From Desulfomonile sp. (GTDB lineage Bacteria; Desulfobacterota; Desulfomonilia; Desulfomonilales; Desulfomonilaceae): a stretch of DNA of 19,812 nucleotides. This document shows positions 7,849 to 14,702 of this stretch, in pieces. The position numbers and the translations under genes are program-made. The notes under the pieces were generated by a model that did no database searches, had not been told where the DNA came from, and saw only the letters and a program-made list of their open reading frames with translations. The stretch covers positions 1 through 19,812 of the forward strand of contig JAIWNO010000240.1 of NCBI GenBank assembly GCA_020216785.1, read 5' to 3'. Position 1 is the stretch's first letter, and every line of letters starts with the position of its first letter.

Positions 7849-8181
7849 ATGTGCATGGATGCAGTCAGCCACCTCGTCATGCAGGACGAGAAGATTATGG
7901 AATTGATGAGCAACCCCGAGCTGGACCTGATTCACAAGCAGGTCGTCATGATGCTCTACGCGCTTGACGCCGAAGGGAAGCTTTCCGAGGCGGAAGAAAT
8001 GTTGCAGCTGTATTTGTCCGTGGATCGGGATCGCTGCAGCGGAATCCTGGCCGCGATCGAGCGGGCGGGTCTTCTGGGGAGAGTGGGTGACGAAATCAGG
8101 CTTACACATCCGATTGCTGTCCCTGACCGGCCCGCGGCCTGCGGGTGTTCAATGGTCTCGGACAACACTTCTCCAAGATGA
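7849..8181 (+). CDS. Hypothetical protein, 110 aa, possible small winged-helix-like fold
   Basis: I do not recognise the family. The ATG at 7849 follows CGGAGGAG by a normal spacing and a TATAAT promoter, so the gene is likely real. The protein is soluble and mostly helical. The segment from about residue 25 to 85 (LDLIHKQVVMMLYAL through GLLGRVGDEIRLTHP) has helix-helix-helix-hairpin character that could be a winged helix; this is inference. The C-terminal tail contains CGC, which could bind metal or form a disulfide. It converges on pcm with a 31-bp gap. Confidence 0.7.
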   Translation: MCMDAVSHLVMQDEKIMELMSNPELDLIHKQVVMMLYALDAEGKLSEAEEMLQLYLSVDRDRCSGILAAIERAGLLGRVGDEIRLTHPIAVPDRPAACGCSMVSDNTSPR

Positions 8182-8212
8182 TGCCGGACGGTTCTTCAAC
8201 GATTACCCACTC

Positions 8213-8860
8213 TCAATGGTCCGACCATCCGTGGGTGCCGACGAGGTCAACGAACCGGCAACCGGTGTGATTCTCCACGCGGGTGCGGTCATCAATCTTC
8301 ACAACGCGTTTGAGCGTTTGAGAGAAACGGTCGCCCACAGGGATCACCAACCGCCCGCCATCCGCAAGTTGTTCCACGAGCACATTCGGAATCTTGGGCG
8401 CGCCCGCAGTGACGATGATCCCGTCGAACGGCGCGGCGTCCGGCCAGCCTCGGGACCCGTCACCGACGAGAAAAGTGATGTTGTCGTACCCGCACTCCTG
8501 GATAATTTTACGAGCCCTCTCCGAGAGTCGGGCGATCCGCTCCACGGTGAAAACCCATTGGCAGAGGCGGCTCAGTACTGCCGCCTGATACCCGGACCCG
8601 GTACCGATCTCGAGCACTCGTTCCTTTCCTGTCAAGTCGAGAAGCTCGGTCATGATTGCGACCATGTACGGCTGGCTGATCGTCTGTCCGTTACCAATGG
8701 GGAGAGGGTTGTCGTCGTAGGCTTCATCCAACAGGGCTTGATCGACAAACAGGTGTCGAGGGACCTCCCGCATGGCAGAGAGAACTGCTCGGTCGCTGAT
8801 GCCACGGGCAACGAGTTGCTGTTGGACCATCTTGTGTCTGGCAGCCGTGAGGTCTCTCAT
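8213..8860 (-). CDS. pcm: Protein-L-isoaspartate O-methyltransferase
   Basis: 215 aa from the ATG at 8860, which has GGAAGG at a normal distance upstream; the in-frame ATG at 8923 adds 21 basic residues not expected in the family. The enzyme uses S-adenosylmethionine to methylate L-isoaspartyl residues, starting repair of aged cytoplasmic proteins. Visible signatures are the substrate-side LPIGNGQTISQPYMVA, SAM motif I VLEIGTGSGYQAAVL, the post-I acidic residue in VFTVERI, and GGRLVIPVGD near the C-terminus. The length matches the family. It has no functional link to its neighbours visible here. Confidence 0.96.
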   Translation of the reverse strand: MRDLTAARHKMVQQQLVARGISDRAVLSAMREVPRHLFVDQALLDEAYDDNPLPIGNGQTISQPYMVAIMTELLDLTGKERVLEIGTGSGYQAAVLSRLCQWVFTVERIARLSERARKIIQECGYDNITFLVGDGSRGWPDAAPFDGIIVTAGAPKIPNVLVEQLADGGRLVIPVGDRFSQTLKRVVKIDDRTRVENHTGCRFVDLVGTHGWSDH

Positions 8861-8950
8861 GTGCGACACCTTCCGCTTTCGCGAGGCGAAACGGGCCTTC
8901 GTAATCAATCCTAGGCATGCCATGCACGAGCGCCCGCGCCTATACCATTA

Positions 8951-8956
8951 ATTATA
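8951..8956 (-). promoter_or_regulatory. Possible -10 element for pcm
   Basis: On the minus strand a perfect TATAAT lies about 90 nt upstream of the pcm ATG in an AT-rich patch. No good -35 is seen at 16-18 nt, so this is tentative. Confidence 0.35.
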
Positions 8957-9009
8957 CTCCGATTGGACTGAAAGATGTTCCAGCGTCGCCGGATAAGCAG
9001 GAAAAACTG

Positions 9010-9516
9010 CTATCGCCTTGTCGGGTCATATAGGGAAGCCGGCGGCAAAGGGTTTTGGGGGGCGGGAGGCGCGGCTGCTTCAGGGACGGGAGTTCCGCCC
9101 GGCTTGCCGTGGGTTGCTGGAGAGGCCGGAAAGATGGTCCGATCCATGATGTCCGCCACACGACCTATAACCGCGGACGGCAAATTGAATATGTAGTCGA
9201 ACCATGGGGAGAGAAAATTTGCGTGCGGCACACCGTCGTAATACGGATTGTGGTGAGGCGGATACGGGTACGACGGATATGCTTGGCCGGCCTGCTGCTG
9301 GTTGGGTACAGCCTGCGGGGACTGGTACGCGGGCGCCGGCGGCGTCCAGGCGGGCTGACCTTGGCTCATTCCGGGTGGCGGCGCTGGTTGCGACGGCTGG
9401 TAGTAGGAGCCTCCGGATTGTGGCACTCCGATCGGGCGTCCCTGCGACCACGCGATGGATGCGATCGCGGCAACGAACACGAAGCAAATGGTGCTCGCGA
9501 CATTCATTTTCGTCAT
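9010..9516 (-). CDS. Secreted Pro/Gln/Tyr-rich hypothetical protein
   Basis: 168 aa from the ATG at 9516, preceded by GGAGGAG with 8-nt spacing. A signal peptide (NVASTICFVFVAAIASIAWS, cleavage before QG at about residue 25) is followed by a low-complexity region of about 75 residues rich in P, Q, Y, A and G (QPSQPAPPPGMSQGQPAW, YPSYPYPPHHNPYYDG). A short ordered segment (about 100-130, SPWFDYIFNLPSAVIGRVADIMDRTIF) could be an amphipathic or membrane-binding helix. The tail is again Pro/Ala-rich. No catalytic motif or lipobox is visible. It is probably an exported envelope-associated protein; function unknown. Confidence 0.75.
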   Translation of the reverse strand: MTKMNVASTICFVFVAAIASIAWSQGRPIGVPQSGGSYYQPSQPAPPPGMSQGQPAWTPPAPAYQSPQAVPNQQQAGQAYPSYPYPPHHNPYYDGVPHANFLSPWFDYIFNLPSAVIGRVADIMDRTIFPASPATHGKPGGTPVPEAAAPPAPQNPLPPASLYDPTRR

Positions 9517-9661
9517 GACTCACACTCCTCCGGCACGCTTCCAGGCAGGAGACTTAGCCTGAATACCGCATGATTTCAACAAATTTTTCAGTTCTTCTGG
9601 GTGTTTTTTTCAGTTTCTTCGGACGGGGATTGTGCGGACCTCGCCGAGCTCGAAAAAAAAG

Positions 9662-9688
9662 TTGACATTTTATGTAGCGGTGTATAAA
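9662..9688 (+). promoter_or_regulatory. Possible upstream promoter of the HTH-DksA gene
   Basis: TTGACA (9662-9667) and TATAAA (9683-9688) are both near-consensus, but the spacing is only 15 nt. If used, the leader would be about 270 nt and would include the hairpin at 9754-9776. Confidence 0.4.
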
Positions 9689-9753
9689 AGAATGCGCTTC
9701 GCGCTACCGACCGCAAAGCCGCGCGTACGGCGGTCGAAGGGATGTCAAAGGAA

Positions 9754-9776
9754 CTGTCGGCGGTACGTGCCGACAG
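9754..9776. repeat. Perfect 8-bp inverted repeat in the leader region
   Basis: CTGTCGGC (9754-9761) and GCCGACAG (9769-9776) flank a 7-nt loop GGTACGT. No T-run follows, so it is not a standard terminator. It could be a regulator site or an RNA structural element between the two candidate promoters. Confidence 0.5.
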
Positions 9777-9788
9777 GGAGTGTTCGTG

Positions 9789-9817
9789 TTACACCGCGAA
9801 TTTCACCAATGTATACT
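9789..9817 (+). promoter_or_regulatory. Predicted proximal promoter of the HTH-DksA gene
   Basis: TTACAC (9789-9794) and TATACT (9812-9817) are separated by 17 nt. A start near 9824 gives a leader of about 140 nt. Confidence 0.5.
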
Positions 9818-9962
9818 GCGCGTTGCGGCGCCGGAGGGGTCGGCTTTCGGCCGGGATTGGGTCTTCACCCAGCCTTTGGAAAAGTATCCCAAGGTATTGC
9901 TCGTTGACACGCGAATGATTATCTCAACCGCGCATATTTGAGCTAGCGAGGAGAATTCGATC

Positions 9963-10652
9963 ATGTGGATGACCCGTGAAGAAATAGCCGACTATTTGGG
10001 TATCGTCGTGAACAGCGTTCGAGGCAAGGTCCAGAAGGGCCAGATCGAAAGAAAAGTGGAAGGCGGCAAGAACCTCTACCGCATCGTCGATCCCAAGTTG
10101 GTCCATTTCAAGTCGTCAAAGGCCGGAGAGAAGAAGGCCAAGGCTTCCGACGAAGTAAAAGAGCCGCCCCGCGTGGTGGGAGAGGAAGTTCCACCCCGAC
10201 CGGTGCGCGTAAGTCCTCCTCCAGTCCAGCCGGTCATTGAGCCTGGACCACCGAAGCCTTTCAATCCCAAGCAACGCCTACTGGAAGAGCTTGCTTCCAT
10301 GAAGATCGGCCGCAGCATCGACGCGATCGAAAAAGGTGACGAGATCGATTTGGCTACCGGCGAGATCTCTCGGGAGCTTGAGGCGCGCCTGTCGATGCGC
10401 CAACAGAAACAGCTCAAAGAGATCCAGGACGCGCTCGAACGGTTGAAGGCGGGATATTATGGGGAATGCGAGGAATGCGGCGAACCCATCCCTGAACAGC
10501 GCCTCAAGCTCTTCCCTGCTGCCAGGCTCTGTGTCCGGTGCCAAGAGGAAGCTGACCAGTTGGAAAAAATGAGACAAGAACAAGGCTTGAGAGGTGCCAA
10601 TTGGAAGGAGGACGCTACAGAGGGAGGCTACGGCAAATTCTTCGAGGAGTAA
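9963..10652 (+). CDS. DksA/TraR-family zinc-finger regulator with N-terminal helix-turn-helix
   Basis: 229 aa; the ATG follows GAGGAG by 9 nt. Residues 1-45 resemble a MerR/excisionase-type HTH (TREEIADYLGIVVNSVRGKV, then GGKNLYRI). Residues about 50-100 are a Lys- then Pro-rich linker. The C-terminal half resembles DksA/TraR: a DxxDxA motif (D126, D129, A131), a long helix (about 135-163), and a four-Cys zinc finger C169, C172, C190, C193 (CX2CX17CX2C) in the family context YGECEECGEPIPEQRL. DksA-type proteins insert a coiled coil into the RNA polymerase secondary channel; the acidic tip is known to matter in DksA. The added HTH suggests DNA-targeted action or an autoregulatory domain; this is inference. 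The domain order differs from ordinary DksA of about 150 aa. It converges on the 61-aa gene. Confidence 0.88.
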   Translation: MWMTREEIADYLGIVVNSVRGKVQKGQIERKVEGGKNLYRIVDPKLVHFKSSKAGEKKAKASDEVKEPPRVVGEEVPPRPVRVSPPPVQPVIEPGPPKPFNPKQRLLEELASMKIGRSIDAIEKGDEIDLATGEISRELEARLSMRQQKQLKEIQDALERLKAGYYGECEECGEPIPEQRLKLFPAARLCVRCQEEADQLEKMRQEQGLRGANWKEDATEGGYGKFFEE

Positions 10653-10664
10653 TGCCTCTCGCAT

Positions 10665-10850
10665 TCAATAGCAGAGGCGATATCCTTGATCTTCCAACTC
10701 GCTGATCAACCGAAGTCCCTCTTCGCGGCTTTCCACCGGCAGCCACAGACCGAAGCCTACCACGAAGAGTGCTCCGTCCTCCTCATGAAGTCTTAATGGG
10801 CCTGATGAATTCTTTTTCTCTCCAACGACATCCCCTGTTTCGGCAGCCAT
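10665..10850 (-). CDS. Small hypothetical protein, 61 aa
   Basis: No family recognised. The ATG at 10850 has GGAGGG at good spacing and a TATAAT promoter just upstream (10892-10921), which supports a real gene. The product is acidic with an N-terminal polar part and a C-terminal beta-alpha pattern (ALFVVGFGLWLPV, then EEGLRLISELEDQGY). No signal peptide or membrane segment is seen. It ends 12 bp from the convergent HTH-DksA stop, and GCCTCT/AGAGGC (10654-10659, 10673-10678) could form a weak shared terminator hairpin. Confidence 0.65.
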   Translation of the reverse strand: MAAETGDVVGEKKNSSGPLRLHEEDGALFVVGFGLWLPVESREEGLRLISELEDQGYRLCY

Positions 10851-10884
10851 AATAAGCCCTCCGTTTCTTGATGCTCGTAACCTC

Positions 10885-10914
10885 TTGACTAATTATAACA
10901 TTTTCTGCTCTAAT
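10885..10914 (+). promoter_or_regulatory. Predicted promoter for the polysaccharide deacetylase gene
   Basis: TTGACT (10885-10890) and TCTAAT (10909-10914) are separated by 18 nt, giving a leader of about 34 nt. It overlaps the opposing promoter of the 61-aa gene. Confidence 0.5.
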
Positions 10915-10921
10915 AACGCAA
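10892..10921 (-). promoter_or_regulatory. Predicted promoter for the 61-aa gene
   Basis: On the minus strand TTGCGT (10921-10916) and a perfect TATAAT (10897-10892) are separated by 18 nt. The elements interleave with the plus-strand promoter, so the two transcripts probably compete. Confidence 0.55.
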
Positions 10922-10954
10922 AATAAGTAAACTTAGCATTAACAGGGTGGCAAC

Positions 10955-11848
10955 GTGGGCGAATCCGCGCATATCTCGCCGGAATCCGGAACGAAACCAC
11001 AACCTAACCGCCGCGAATTTCTCAGCCTTGGCGCTGCATGGCTTCTTTCCATGCCTTTGACGGCCCCGTCCGCAGAGGAACTGGAACAGTATCTCTGGCC
11101 CGACAAGGATTACATCGCTCCAAGGATGGGGGAATCAAGACCATTCCCGCCCTGGCGGCGCAAGAAACAACTGCCGGAGCAGACGAGCGAGCCAAGCCCG
11201 CTCTTTCTCACGTTCGATGACGGACCGCTGGAGTGGACTGCAGCGATTCTTGACGAGCTTGCGGCGAAGCAGCAAAAGGCCACGTTCTTTGTGATCGGTC
11301 GCAATCTCGCGATCCCTCGGCTGCGCAAATTCGCGATACGAACGCTCCAGGAGGGCCACGAACTGGGCAACCACTCCTTCACGCATCCGTCGTTCGCCAC
11401 GATTTCACGCAAGCGCGGCCGGCAGGAAATTGTCGATACACACACCCTCATACGGGAAGTAATTGATGAGGCTGGTGTCGACCCAGCGCGGCAAGACCTG
11501 TACTTCAGGTTTCCGTACGGCGAGACCGGTTCGTCTTCAACTTACAAAGCCGCTCGCGAGACGCTCGACGAGTTGGGTTACGGTATCGCCTGGTGGGACC
11601 TGGACACCCACGACTGGCGGATGGAACTGGGAGCCCAGTCGAAGAGTCCCGCGACCGTCATTGCGTCGGTAAGAAATGCGCGGGCACGAGACGTGGTGCT
11701 GCTCCACGACCGTCGCAGGACCGCGGGCGTGCTGCCTTCCATGCTTGACGTCCTCGCGGCCAGGAAGATGTTTTCTCTGCCGCTCTCCACCTACACTTCA
11801 CCAAACCCGGATAACCGATCTCCCGATCTGGATGGCCGCACGATATAG
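10955..11848 (+). CDS. Polysaccharide deacetylase (NodB homology, CE4), Tat-type signal
   Basis: 297 aa from GTG 10955, with a weak GGGTGG ribosome site. The N-terminus carries a twin-arginine signal (NRREFLSLGAAWLLSMPL, cleavage about residue 40), so export in folded form is likely. The CE4 domain (about 82-265) has all core motifs: TFDDGP with metal ligand D89, HSFTH with ligands H140 and H144, RFPYG with R185, WDLDTHDW, and VVLLHD with H251. Family members remove N-acetyl groups from peptidoglycan, chitin or other polysaccharides using a divalent metal. The residues needed for activity are present. The C-terminal tail after about 280 is polar and short. It stands alone; the substrate cannot be told. 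Confidence 0.93.
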   Translation: MGESAHISPESGTKPQPNRREFLSLGAAWLLSMPLTAPSAEELEQYLWPDKDYIAPRMGESRPFPPWRRKKQLPEQTSEPSPLFLTFDDGPLEWTAAILDELAAKQQKATFFVIGRNLAIPRLRKFAIRTLQEGHELGNHSFTHPSFATISRKRGRQEIVDTHTLIREVIDEAGVDPARQDLYFRFPYGETGSSSTYKAARETLDELGYGIAWWDLDTHDWRMELGAQSKSPATVIASVRNARARDVVLLHDRRRTAGVLPSMLDVLAARKMFSLPLSTYTSPNPDNRSPDLDGRTI

Positions 11849-11884
11849 GGGTCAAGCTGCGCCGATGAGGGTACACATCCTCCG

Positions 11885-11971
11885 TCAGTAATGGTATCTC
11901 AGTTGGGCAATCAGAAGGGAATCCGAATCGACTTTGTAGACAATTCGGTGCTCATCGTTAATACCAATGCG
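11885..11971 (-). pseudogene. yoeB: C-terminal remnant of a YoeB/Txe-type toxin gene
   Basis: The minus frame ending at TGA 11887-11885 reads INDEHRIVY, then KVDSDSLLIA, then QLRYHY and stop. From memory, E. coli YoeB ends ITEEHRLVY ... DDSLLIAACRYHY; 17 of the last 25 residues agree. YoeB is a ribosome-dependent mRNA interferase whose terminal His-Tyr is part of the active site, and both are kept here. Just upstream of the match are two in-frame TGA codons (11977-11972), and no rest of the toxin nor a YefM antitoxin is present before secG. This is a dead fragment. A palindromic repeat (11995-12023) lies about 25 bp from the broken end. Confidence 0.75.
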
Positions 11972-11994
11972 TCATCAAATCAGTAACACGGTCG

Positions 11995-12023
11995 TTGGGG
12001 GCGGGTCACAGACCCGCCCCACC
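11995..12023. repeat. Palindromic intergenic repeat, copy 2 (best preserved arms)
   Basis: GGGGCGGGTC (11998-12007) and GACCCGCCCC (12011-12020) are perfect complements around ACA. It lies between secG and the toxin remnant. It could also act as a transcription-stopping hairpin after secG, although no T-run follows. Confidence 0.7.
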
Positions 12024-12077
12024 CAAAATCGGGAACGATCCCCAAGTGAGCGTGCTTCTGAATCGTTTTATCGGGCG

Positions 12078-12512
12078 CTATTTGTCTTGAGCCGGTGGGG
12101 TGGAGGGGGCTTGCGCCGGTGCAACCGGCTTCTCCGCGGGCGGTGCCGACTGTTGTGCAGGCGCGGCCGGGGCTTCCGACTTCGTCGGTGTTTCGGGCAT
12201 CGGCTGCGGAGCACCCTCGCCGGAACCCGGAGCGCTCTGACTTGCCCGCTCCTGCATCACGGAATATTCTGCCGTCAAGGCCTTACCCGAGAAATACGAC
12301 AACACAATCGATGTGACCATAAACGTCACTGCAGCGGCGATGGTGAGGCGACTCAGGAATGTCGACGCCCCAGTGGCCCCGAACACCGTTTGGCTCGACC
12401 CGCCGCCGAAGACCGCTCCGATGTCGGCTCCTTTGCCCGTCTGCAAAAGAATGACAAGAATAAGAATCACGCAGACAATGATGTGAATCCCGATTACCAA
12501 CGCTGTGAACAT
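12078..12512 (-). CDS. secG: Protein translocase subunit SecG with long Pro/Ala-rich tail
   Basis: 144 aa. SecG is the small stimulatory subunit of the SecYEG inner-membrane channel. Two membrane helices (about 4-23 and 56-75) flank the conserved cytoplasmic loop ILLQTGKGADIGAVFGGGSSQTVFG, whose QTGKGADIG and the FGxxG part are typical. After about residue 85 the protein continues as a 60-residue Pro/Ala/Gln-rich tail not essential in the family, which is normally 75-130 aa. The ATG at 12512 lies 19 bp after the tpiA stop, so it is the last gene of the tpiA transcript; tpiA-secG adjacency is common in bacteria. Confidence 0.95.
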   Translation of the reverse strand: MFTALVIGIHIIVCVILILVILLQTGKGADIGAVFGGGSSQTVFGATGASTFLSRLTIAAAVTFMVTSIVLSYFSGKALTAEYSVMQERASQSAPGSGEGAPQPMPETPTKSEAPAAPAQQSAPPAEKPVAPAQAPSTPPAQDK

Positions 12513-12531
12513 CTGGTTACTGTCCTCCGGT

Positions 12532-13290
12532 TCAACGTGCGGCTTCGATTATGCCGACAAAATCCTCAATTTGCAAGCACGCTCCACCCACGAGACCGCC
12601 GTCGATGTCTTCCGCAGCGAACAGTTCGGCGGCATTGGAGGGCTTGATACTTCCGCCGTAGAGAATGCGCACTTGTTGGGCGAAATCCGATCCGAACATT
12701 CCTGAGAGCTGCCCGCGGAGGAAAGCGTGCACCTCCTGGGCCTGCTCCTGAGTCGCGGTCTTGCCCGTGCCGATTGCCCACACCGGTTCGTATGCGATAA
12801 CAAGACGCTTCGGGTCCGTCGGTCGGATATCGCTAAGACCGCCATGGAGCTGCCTTATCACCACATCGAAGGTCATGCCCTGTTCGCGCTCACCGAGGGT
12901 CTCTCCCAGGCAGAAAATGGGTACCAAGTCGTGACGCAACGCGGCGGCGATCTTTTTGTTTACGGAAGTGTCCGTCTCGCCGAAATATTGCCGCCGTTCA
13001 GAGTGGCCGATGATCACATGCGTGCAACCCACGTCTTTGATCATAGCACCCGAAATCTCGCCGGTATACGCTCCCTTGTCCTCCCAATGGAGATTCTGAC
13101 ATGCCACCGCGACAGCCGAGCCCGCGGCAGCCTCCACCGCAACGGGGACACACACGAACGGCGGCGCTATAATTATCTCCGGATTTAATGTCGTTGCGCC
13201 GAGACGTTCCCGCAGTTCACGCACAAACCTCCCCGTTTCACTCGGGGTTTTATGCATCTTCCAGTTGCCCGCAACTATCGGTTTTTTCAT
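12532..13290 (-). CDS. tpiA: Triosephosphate isomerase
   Basis: 252 aa, the family's usual length. It interconverts dihydroxyacetone phosphate and glyceraldehyde 3-phosphate in the cytoplasm. Visible catalytic residues are K11 (GNWKM), H96 (IIGHSERR) and E168 (AYEPVWAIGTG), with phosphate loops YGGSIKP and GGLVGGACL. The usual VGGASL reads VGGACL. The ATG at 13290 follows GGGAAGGA at short spacing. It lies downstream of gap and pgk, separated from pgk by 190 bp holding repeats, and upstream of secG. Confidence 0.97.
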   Translation of the reverse strand: MKKPIVAGNWKMHKTPSETGRFVRELRERLGATTLNPEIIIAPPFVCVPVAVEAAAGSAVAVACQNLHWEDKGAYTGEISGAMIKDVGCTHVIIGHSERRQYFGETDTSVNKKIAAALRHDLVPIFCLGETLGEREQGMTFDVVIRQLHGGLSDIRPTDPKRLVIAYEPVWAIGTGKTATQEQAQEVHAFLRGQLSGMFGSDFAQQVRILYGGSIKPSNAAELFAAEDIDGGLVGGACLQIEDFVGIIEAAR

Positions 13291-13357
13291 ATATCCTTCC
13301 CGTATGAGCTGTTAAGGCTTCCCTGTGTGGGATGCACCACTGTATAGCTTAGAAGTA

Positions 13358-13371
13358 CGACAACGTTGTCG
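13358..13371. promoter_or_regulatory. Perfect 14-bp palindrome upstream of tpiA
   Basis: CGACAACGTTGTCG is fully self-complementary. On the minus strand it lies just upstream of TATACA (13345-13340), about where a -35 element would sit, so it could be an operator over a tpiA promoter. No partner regulator is identifiable. Confidence 0.35.
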
Positions 13372-13387
13372 CCGGCGACAGTCCCCG

Positions 13388-13416
13388 GTAGAGGAGAGGC
13401 TGAGCCCCGCCCCCAC
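13388..13416. repeat. Palindromic intergenic repeat, copy 3 (strongly degenerate)
   Basis: By eye, 23 of 29 bases match the consensus GTAGGGGCGGGTC / TGA / GACCCGCCCCTAC. The right half (TGAGCCCCGCCCCCAC) is better kept than the left. It lies between pgk and tpiA. Confidence 0.45.
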
Positions 13417-13481
13417 GGACATATCGCGTTGTTCACACCTCATCCAAGGTCTAGGCGGCAAGGTACGTACGAACCGATCCG

Positions 13482-14666
13482 CTAGCTGTCGAGGGCCGCC
13501 ACTCCAGGGAGGGTCTTGCCCTCCATAAATTCCATAAACGCTCCGCCGCCGGTCGAAATATACGAGATGCGGTCCGCGACTCCAAACTGAGTCACGGCAC
13601 GGATTGTGTCGCCGCCACCTACAACCGAGTAGCCCTTTGCCGCGGCGACTGCCTCCGCGACGGCTTTTGTTCCTTCTGCAAAATCCTGGATCTCAAATAC
13701 CCCCATAGGCCCGTTCCACACGATGGTGCCCGCGCGAGCGATTTCCTTGCCGAACAGCTCGCTCGTCTTCGGTCCGACGTCGAGGGCCATATCATTTTCA
13801 GGCACCGCTGCGGCATCCACGGGCCCCGTGCGAGCCCCCGCCGCAATAGCGCTGCCGGCCACGACATCGACGGGCAGCAAGAGCGAACAACCCTTTGCAT
13901 TTGCAGCGGTGAGCACATCTGCAGCTGTCCCGATAAGATCTTCTTCGACCGCGGAGCGGCCTACTGGATGTCCTTGGGCCCGGAGAAACGTATTTGCCAT
14001 CCCCCCGCCGATGAGGATCGTATCCATGCGGGTGATGAGGTTTTTGAGCGCCTCCAGCTTGTCTGACACTTTCGCTCCGCCGAAGATCGCCACAACCGGC
14101 TTTTCGGGGTTGGAGAGCGCTCGGGCGAGACTGTCCAGCTCTTCCTTCATCAAGAAGCCTGCGGCCTTATCCTTGACATATCGGGCAATCCCCTCGGTGG
14201 ACGCGTGGGCACGGTGAGCTGTGCCGAACGCGTCGTTCACGTACACATCCACGAGCGACGCAAGCTCTCGGGCAAACTCCGGATCGTTCTTTGTCTCCCC
14301 CGCGTGAAACCGGAGATTTTCCAGCAGTAGGATACCGCCATCAGGGAGCGCGCTTACAGCCTCGCGCACCGCGGGACCGATGCAGTCATCCACGAAGCGC
14401 ACCTCCTGTCCGATGAGCGCTCCGAGTTTCAAGGCAACGGGCCTCAGGCTCATTTCGGGCTTGCGTTCGCCCTTGGGCCGTCCTAGGTGTGAGGCGAGGA
14501 TCGAACGAGCCCCCTGGTCGATTGCATATCGGATTGTAGGGAGAGCTCGCCGTATTCGGGTATCGTCTTTGACGTTTCCCGCGTCGTCGAGAGGCACGTT
14601 GAAGTCGAAGCGGAAGAACACCCGCTTGCCTTTGATAACCACATCTCGAATGCTCTTGACAGCCAT
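13482..14666 (-). CDS. pgk: Phosphoglycerate kinase
   Basis: 394 aa, full length for the family. It transfers phosphate from 1,3-bisphosphoglycerate to ADP, the first ATP-yielding step of lower glycolysis. Signatures: RVFFRFDFNVPLD near the N-terminus (substrate site), SHLGRPKG, ENLRFHAGE, VNDAFGTAHRAHAS, the hinge region GGAKVSDK, NGPMGVFE and the nucleotide-binding GGGDT followed by STGGGAFMEF. The ATG at 14666 has GAGGT at good spacing. It follows gap by 36 bp in the same direction, so the two are one operon. Confidence 0.98.
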   Translation of the reverse strand: MAVKSIRDVVIKGKRVFFRFDFNVPLDDAGNVKDDTRIRRALPTIRYAIDQGARSILASHLGRPKGERKPEMSLRPVALKLGALIGQEVRFVDDCIGPAVREAVSALPDGGILLLENLRFHAGETKNDPEFARELASLVDVYVNDAFGTAHRAHASTEGIARYVKDKAAGFLMKEELDSLARALSNPEKPVVAIFGGAKVSDKLEALKNLITRMDTILIGGGMANTFLRAQGHPVGRSAVEEDLIGTAADVLTAANAKGCSLLLPVDVVAGSAIAAGARTGPVDAAAVPENDMALDVGPKTSELFGKEIARAGTIVWNGPMGVFEIQDFAEGTKAVAEAVAAAKGYSVVGGGDTIRAVTQFGVADRISYISTGGGAFMEFMEGKTLPGVAALDS

Positions 14667-14702
14667 AACGTGACCTCATTCATCCCGCGTCACTGCAGGG
14701 GG

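Larger units (their letters stand above)
9517..9962. other. Divergent intergenic region upstream of the HTH-DksA gene
   Basis: About 445 bases. The left part (9570-9665) is T-rich and should hold the promoter of the secreted-protein gene. The right part contains two candidate plus-strand promoters (9662-9688, 9789-9817) with an 8-bp perfect hairpin between them. A 91-codon plus frame here has no ribosome site, is very Arg-rich, and is not accepted as a gene. Confidence 0.6.

Noticed and set aside
7964..8914. 316-codon plus-strand frame
   Set aside because: It overlaps the small hypothetical gene in another frame and is antisense to pcm, which has all family motifs.
9632..9907. 91-codon plus-strand frame in the intergenic region
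   Set aside because: No Shine-Dalgarno site, very basic composition, and it runs through promoter-like elements and a hairpin.
10654..10678. Strong bidirectional terminator between the HTH-DksA and 61-aa genes
   Set aside because: GCCTCT/AGAGGC gives only a short bulged stem with no T-run, and part of it lies inside the 61-aa coding region.
11967..12647. 226-codon plus-strand frame
   Set aside because: It is antisense to secG and is extremely Arg-rich, a typical shadow in GC-rich DNA.
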